Below are positions 30,903-35,407 of a stretch of 35,407 bases of DNA, one piece after another. A program made the translations under genes and the position numbers. Position 1 is the stretch's first letter. Each line of letters begins with the position of its first letter. A model generated the notes under the pieces. It searched no databases. It had not been told where the DNA came from and saw only the letters and a program-made list of their open reading frames with translations. The stretch is from Acanthaster planci (taxonomy: Eukaryota > Echinodermata > Asteroidea > Valvatida > Acanthasteridae), in NCBI RefSeq assembly GCF_001949145.1, contig NW_019091372.1:1601167-1636573 (forward strand), given 5' to 3'.

Positions 30903-31918
30903 TTAAAGGCCGACTTGTTTTCACAAACACTGTGTGATTGAAGAGGTCACCTGTCTGATCTTGTAGAAAGTTTAGCTCAGACAGATGAAGGAAAATGCCA
31001 CTTTTTTGAGCCCTTTTTATAGAACCATGGCCAAGAGAATTCTTGTAATAGAGGACTCTGTGTCATTCCCCTTGCAATTGCCACAGAAGTTCAACTACAT
31101 TTTTTGGGGCCAGTGTTTTGACAGAAAATCGCAACGGTTTTCCTTATTGTTGCTACTGAAATATCGCAATTGTCTTCTGCAAACAACGCGGAAATACCTT
31201 TTGACGTTTTTAGTCCCAAGTCCAGAAATTTAGGGGGTTGGCATGATTCCGGGCACACTTTTTTCAATTCATTATTTTCCGAAATTTCAGCCAAAATTAA
31301 AAAAAAAATTGCAAGGGCGTAACCTAGTGTTTTTAAATATTACAGTTTTTCAAACATTTCGGAAGTATCCAATTCTGTTTTTCTTTCACTTTTAACATCA
31401 AATCATTACAAGTTCTCTGATATTCCAGTATGTACCGTTTTAGGATTCTGGGTATACATGTTACAGCGGCAATTCCAAACAAATCCATTCTGGTAACAAG
31501 CATCCTGTATAAATGAGAGTGAAGACTCGACCCTGCTTAGGCCTACTATGTCACCAAAATGTTTACAATGTTGAAGAAAATAAGCATTTTGCCCGGGGAA
31601 AGTAATAAGAAAACAGGCTAGCTGGCCCCAACACCGGAGACGGAAGTACCGAAATGCAGCTAGCAAAAAGGAATCTTAGCATTGAAAAATGTAATACAAA
31701 GGACCTGCAAAAGTCTTACAAACTCTTGCACTTCATCTCTGGGGGTAAAACAAGTCTTGGGCCACCTGCTTGTCAAAGGTAAGGCACCTGTACCTAGAGC
31801 ATTATAGTATCTGGTGCCTTGATTGGTACTCACACGAATGCATGTACATGTAACCCTCCTGGCAGTGGGCACAGCCAGTTCCAAGCAGCCCTAGTCGTCC
31901 ACTTCCTTACAGCTAGAT

Positions 31919-32015
31919 TTACTCTCTGACGTTTGCATAATTGTGTTCCACACTGTTTAAAGGAATGGTGGGCTGCTGTGATCGCTGAGACACGTCAGGC
32001 CGGCGACGAGCGATG
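31919..32015 (-). CDS. Last coding exon: cytoplasmic tail of the GCC2-module protein
   Basis: 97 bp, with excellent acceptor ttttgttcttcacag, phase 2 in. Completes a Tyr codon and then reads IARRRPDVSQRSQQPTIPLN, SVEHNYANVRE and TAA (31921-31919). Basic residues right after the helix fit the inside-positive rule. YANV fits a YxNx SH2-binding pattern. Confidence 0.85.
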
Positions 32016-35000
32016 CTGTGAAGAACAAAACAATTGAGAGAGATTGCTAAAAATAAAAACGGTTAAAATACGGTACCTTGAGAAACTCACGAAGGCTTGG
32101 TCCTCCCCCCCCCAAAAAAACCTATTAAAAATAGGGCCCGATTCTCCAGAGATTTCTTGCCTACGGAACAAACTTCTGTTGGTTCATTTACATTTTATGA
32201 GTGCAAAGCCAGAGAACTTACTAATACCAGCAAAAACCGGTGATGAAAACAGCCAGGACAATGACGGCAACGCTGACACCGATGATGGCCGACAGGGAAT
32301 CATTGGGACCATCGGGAGGAGTTGTTTGTGTAGGAATCTCTGTGGAAGCCACTGGCTCTGATGATGGAAATCAAGACAAATTGAGTCACTGAAAGTTTTA
32401 GTCCTTTGAAGAATCAACCATTTTCTTGGCAGGGGGGATTCAGCCTGGGCTAGTAACGACAAGCCCTGGGGGAAAATGGGGGAGGCTAATCAGCCTTTAC
32501 TTGCTGCCAGAAGGCTGAACTGTGGAGGTCACATCTACAGCATGTAAAGGAGCCGTAGGTAGCTGCCAGATGACCCGTAGTTGACTACGGACCACAGCCA
32601 GAAATCACGGGTAGATTTTTACATGGAGGGAGGAAAACCAAATATCCCACAGGAAAAAAACCCTTGTAGCGCGAGGACAGAACCATCAAAAAACTCTGCT
32701 AGCGGAGGCCAGGAATCGAACCCAGGACCAAAAGTGTAAAAGAGGCGTGGATCTACAGTGGAATGCCGCTATAACGAACAAGACGGTGTCCGCGCTAAAT
32801 GTTTGGTACAGCGGTCGTTCGGTATAGCGACTTAACAGCCGAACATTTCGTTGCCATGTTGAATAGCGCCCTCTCTTGTCTAAATGAAGTGCACCCTCTT
32901 GTGATACCATGGCTCGCTGTTTTCGTGATGTTTTGCTGTTGCATTCACGTTTAAGGTTTATAGAAATGTCTCTGTTAATTATTCTTGTTTTTTATTTAAA
33001 CTTGAGTCAAAAAATTGATATCAAGTTTATCCCAAAAGTCGTGAAACTACCGCTCTGTGATGCATGCTGTGGCGAATCTCGGTTGATTTGTGTATCAGTG
33101 GCGCCCTCTTTAGACTATTCCGAGTGCAGTGCCACCGTGTGCGTACGTGCGGTTTTCTTCCTCACCCGATCATGTGGAGTCGCAAAACCAGTGTCTATTC
33201 AATACCGTTGACAACTAGTGGCTTTCCCTTCTAATCCTTGGAGAAATAATGGCCACTTGTCACTTTCCAATATAAAAAAACCTTGACTGTTTTATCATGT
33301 TGACGTTCGGGAATTACATGTGTACAAACGGTAACTGAATAGTGTTCGACAGGTTCTGTACACAAATTATTGGGAGCCAAGGATGATGTTCGGTACAGCC
33401 GAATGTTCGGTATAGCGGTGTTCCACTGTAGTAATGTTTGTTTTTTTTAATTTTCCTGTATCTGACGGCCCAACTTTTGGATTTAAACCCTTATTTTTTC
33501 AGAGATCAAAGACTTACTACCCCACAGGCTGGAGCCATGACTGGAGTGTTCTCAAGTTTCAGACTGCCTCTGTATCAACTCAAGATTTACACATTTTCAC
33601 TCACCGTCTTGACCGACACTCTTTTCACACCACTTACCTTGACACGCCGTCTCGCGACTGGCACCCGTCTCCTTGGTAACCGTATCTGGCGGGCACAGCA
33701 GGCAGAAGTCCATCCCCCTGGTGGGACTGTAGGTGTTACGTGGGCAGAGCTCACAGTGACTGTCTGTAATCACGTCTCCCCTCACTCGGTACATCCCCGC
33801 GTTGCATTGGGCTGGATATCACACACAAACCACACGACTGCTGCTAAAACATGGTGTTGCAGCAAAACGGTCATAAATGTCTTTCACACGTCGGTTTAAC
33901 CCCTGAACATTGGTACATGGCAACAACCGCAGCTTTGTGTGACGATTAGTGCGTACCACACATACTTTCTATTCATCATGCACCTGCGGTTTCAATGTGG
34001 ACCTGCTGCTGGACAGGTTTTTGCATACCGCAGCCCAGCAGTCATGGTCAAAAGAATGCATGTACTGGCGTTAAGGGGTTAATTACCAAGTTCTTTCAGT
34101 GCCCGTCAGTCAACCGCTCTCCGATTTTGCCTGTGAGCCTGTACGAGTGAATTATATTGTAGCAGCCTTATGACGTTTTCAAAATTTCTGCAAAGGCTCG
34201 GAAATGACTTCATGAATATGCATAACAGTGCCTTCATTTGTGTCTGCTCTTTTTGTGTAGCTGCATTCACTGACATGTCTGCTTGCTCACTGATTGAAGT
34301 TTGTTCTTTGAAACACCTTCATGCAAATAAATCTGAGCAACCAAATGATGAGAGCGTAACGAGACACAACAGAAATGGCACTTGAACAACACTGGGTTTT
34401 GTGCACATTATGATGAAAATAAGTCAGGTGTTTACTTCAGGCCACTTGTGAGTACATATTTGCACTGTGAACCACTCATAAATCAAGTCATCAGCTACTC
34501 ACTGTAGCACTCGCTGGTGCTGCTGGCTCCCTTGCCGTCGGTGGCCATCCCGCCCGGACACGCCTTGCATTGCCTCTGCCCTTCCTGGTCTTGGTAGGTG
34601 TTGGCCGGGCACGGCTGGCACTCCGTATCCTGTTCCACTTGGCTTTCGAACAGAAAGGTTCCCGGTCCGCAGCGAACTGAAGAAGAAAATCAACCACCAC
34701 AAATTGAGTATATTTCTCCAACTAGAACAAAAATTAACTCGTAAACTAAGATGCAATATCCTTCACTATGAGGGAGGATCGCTGTTAGTGGGGGGGGATT
34801 GGGGTCAAGCCCCTCCCCCAAAAGGACTCCCCAATATTTTTTTGAAGGTGATGAAAGATATATAGTTTGACCTATTACACTATCCGTCTTTCACAAAGCG
34901 TGTAAAATGCCCCAAAATGTAGCCTCCCTCCCATAAAACATTAGATGAGAAAGTTTCCAAAGTTTTGGCCCTCCCTCCAAAACCAAATTCCCCCCCCCCA

Positions 35001-35294
35001 AGAAAAATGTTGTTCCTGAATCTGCCCTTGGATCACTGCACCAGCAAATTCAGTCATCAATCAGAAAAAATATAAACCTTCTCTGCAGTTTGCGACTTGC
35101 TTCAAGTGGATTCTACTTACCACAGTATCCCCCCGGGCTTTCCACCGATCCGTTGGGGCAAATGCTTCCCCAGTCCAACTCCACCGAGTCTGGGTCCGGC
35201 TGCACCACTTGGCCCTTCACCTCCAGCATGAAGCCCCCAACCTGCATGAGGGTGCGTAGAGTTTCTGCTGCCTGAAGGGTGACGTCATTTTCAT
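31919..35294 (-). CDS. Type I membrane protein with GCC2/GCC3 (ephrin-receptor-like) cysteine modules, N-terminus off the right edge
   Basis: Five exons (35121-35294, 34503-34676, 33638-33811, 32222-32357, 31919-32015) join in phase to 250 residues and a stop. Order: a non-cysteine lead-in with SICPNGS and GGYC (1-58); two six-cysteine modules (about 58-115 and 116-173), each C-x16-C-x2-C-x13-C-x2-C-x16-C; a Thr/Pro stalk (175-195); a hydrophobic helix SAIIGVSVAVIVLAVFITGF (196-218 with flanking residues); a stop-transfer ARRR; and a short tail ending NYANVRE. The modules match the GCC2/GCC3 type (PGTF..C..CPANTYQDQEGQ..C..CPGG), found in SVEP1, SCUBE and many marine-invertebrate surface proteins. 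Expected at the plasma membrane with the modules outside. Ligand and family name unknown; the upstream domains would decide. Confidence 0.88.
32222..32357 (-). CDS. Stalk and transmembrane exon of the GCC2-module protein
   Basis: 136 bp, acceptor tccatcatcag, donor GTAAGT, phase 1 in and 2 out. Encodes EPVASTEIPTQTTPPDGPND (likely O-glycosylated stalk) and one hydrophobic helix ending FCWY. The donor overlaps an in-frame TAG-TAA, so read-through would end the protein right after the helix. Confidence 0.88.
32610..32735 (-). repeat. SINE-like fragment with a tRNA B-box-like motif
   Basis: On the minus strand the sequence cctgggttcgattcctgg (about 32708-32725) carries GGTTCGATTCC, a pol III B-box core. 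On the plus strand the adjoining 'ggagggaggaaaacc', 'aggaaaaaaaccc', 'gaggacagaaccatcaaaaa' and 'actctgc' order resembles a tRNA-related repeat widespread in aquatic animal genomes. No A box was found, so this is a partial or degraded copy. The pogo-like element begins about 20 bp to its right. Confidence 0.55.
32756..33428. mobile_element. 673-bp pogo/Tc1-mariner-like MITE
   Basis: Terminal inverted repeats: cagtggaatgccgctataac at the left and, read from the right end, cagtggaacaccgctatacc (17 of 20 match; 22 of the first 25). TA dinucleotides at 32754-32755 and 33429-33430 fit the target duplication of the Tc1/mariner-pogo superfamily, and CAGT ends are typical of pogo/Tigger. The inside has no transposase. 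Lies in the intron before the transmembrane exon. Confidence 0.88.
33638..33811 (-). CDS. GCC2/GCC3 module 2 exon
   Basis: 174 bp, acceptor gatatccag, donor GTAAGT, phase 1-1. Encodes TQCNAGMYRVRGDVITDSHC, ELCPRNTYSP, and FCLLCPPDTV, ending ETACQ. Six cysteines have exactly the same spacing as in the previous module. Confidence 0.9.
33900..34078. mobile_element. Second piggyBac-like MITE flanked by TTAA
   Basis: TTAA at 33896-33899 and at 34079-34082. The left end cccctgaacattggtaca pairs with the reverse complement of tgtactggcgttaagggg at the right end, with several mismatches. 179 bp, no coding content. Lies in the intron between the two cysteine-module exons. Confidence 0.65.
34503..34676 (-). 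CDS. GCC2/GCC3 module 1 exon
   Basis: 174 bp, acceptor ttcttcttcag, donor GTGAGT, phase 1-1. Encodes VRCGPGTFLFESQVEQDTEC, QPCPANTYQDQEGQ and CKACPGGMATDG. The six cysteines and the NTYQDQEGQ turn are typical of the family. Confidence 0.92.
34784..35035. repeat. G/C-homopolymer-rich repeat fragment
   Basis: gtggggggggattgggg at about 34788 and a C-run with 'aagaaaaatgttgttcctga' near 34992 bracket a segment with several ccctccctcc tracts. Looks like a decayed dispersed element in the intron between the first two visible exons of the GCC2-module gene; ends not defined. Confidence 0.4.
35121..35294 (-). CDS. Exon before the GCC2 modules (lead-in region)
   Basis: 174 bp, acceptor tttaattcgtag, donor GTAAGT, phase 1-1. 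Encodes ENDVTLQAAETLRTLMQVGG, FMLEVKGQVVQPDPDSVELD and SICPNGSVESPGGYC. It resembles the lead-in region that often precedes the first GCC2 repeat. The split first codon shows that at least one more exon lies to the right. Confidence 0.85.
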
Positions 35295-35407
35295 CTACGA
35301 ATTAAAAAAAACATTCATGTTGGGGGTGGCGGAAGTATGAGACAATGCTTAAAGTGAAGAGAGGATTTTCAACAAAAGACGTGACAGCTAGGGATGTCAG
35401 TTGGCCA

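Larger units (their letters stand above)
27297..31918. other. Convergent 3' UTR/intergenic region between liprin-beta and the cysteine-rich receptor-like gene
   Basis: 4.6 kb, AT-rich, with no supportable coding exon on either strand. It holds the 3' UTRs of the two tail-to-tail genes and a piggyBac-like MITE (30505-30902). Candidate plus-strand poly(A) signals lie at 27377 and 29707. I did not spot a canonical AATAAA on the minus strand close to the stop at 31919. Confidence 0.6.

Noticed and set aside
31660-31884. Further cytoplasmic exon of the GCC2-module gene
   Set aside because: The exon at 31919-32015 has a far better acceptor, the correct phase and its own stop codon, so nothing further is needed.
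32700-32730. Functional tRNA gene on the minus strand (GGTTCGATTCC)
   Set aside because: Only the B-box core is present. No A box, no acceptor stem and no cloverleaf can be drawn, so it was treated as a SINE-like fragment.
32909-33211. 100-residue open frame inside the pogo-like element as a transposase remnant
   Set aside because: No DDE/DDD pattern or helix-turn-helix-like sequence is visible. It looks like random sequence, and the element is non-autonomous.

Overview
This is a eukaryotic genomic window with intron-rich, protein-coding genes. It has GT-AG splice sites, abundant AT-rich introns and GC-rich exons, and contains no operons, ribosome binding sites or other prokaryotic features. 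The protein sequences resemble vertebrate orthologues closely, and the introns are rich in TACATGTA motifs. The window also carries small non-autonomous DNA transposons and a SINE-like repeat of a type common in marine invertebrates. Together these suggest an invertebrate deuterostome (echinoderm, hemichordate or cephalochordate). That placement is an inference and I cannot fix the species.

Three genes can be assembled from spliced exons. (1) Positions 72-3651, minus strand: a proton-linked monocarboxylate-transporter-like protein (SLC16/MCT family, major facilitator superfamily). Three coding exons give about 440 residues, and the last transmembrane region and C-terminus run off the left edge. 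(2) Positions 7787-27296, plus strand: liprin-beta (PPFIBP1/2 orthologue). Nineteen in-phase exons give 834 codons plus a stop, covering the end of the N-terminal coiled coil, the conserved basic linker motifs, three SAM domains and the C-terminus. The first ~150-200 residues of the family are not found in the window. (3) Positions 31919-35294, minus strand: the 3' end of a type I membrane protein with two six-cysteine GCC2/GCC3 (ephrin-receptor-like) modules, one transmembrane helix and a 31-residue cytoplasmic tail ending in a YANV motif. It runs off the right edge.

Layout: the SLC16-like gene and liprin-beta point away from each other, and liprin-beta and the cysteine-rich receptor-like gene converge. 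Because the missing liprin-beta exons must lie to the left if they are contiguous, the SLC16-like gene may be nested antisense in a liprin-beta intron, unless a local promoter is used. The three genes have no obvious joint pathway; they are ordinary neighbours on a chromosome. Liprin-beta is a cortical/synaptic scaffold, the SLC16-like protein a membrane carrier, and the third a cell-surface protein.

Introns hold tandem repeats (near 13.0, 19.1-19.7 and 24.5 kb), a foldback element (15.5 kb), a short inverted-repeat MITE (25.9 kb), two TTAA-flanked piggyBac-like MITEs (30.5 and 33.9 kb), a 673-bp TA-flanked pogo/mariner-like MITE (32.8 kb) and a SINE-like fragment beside it. I see no wholly new biological system. 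The most informative oddities are the exactly repeated 63-bp and 174-bp exons, the identical cysteine spacing of the two GCC2 modules, the nested-gene question, a candidate cassette exon and an in-frame stop overlapping a splice donor.
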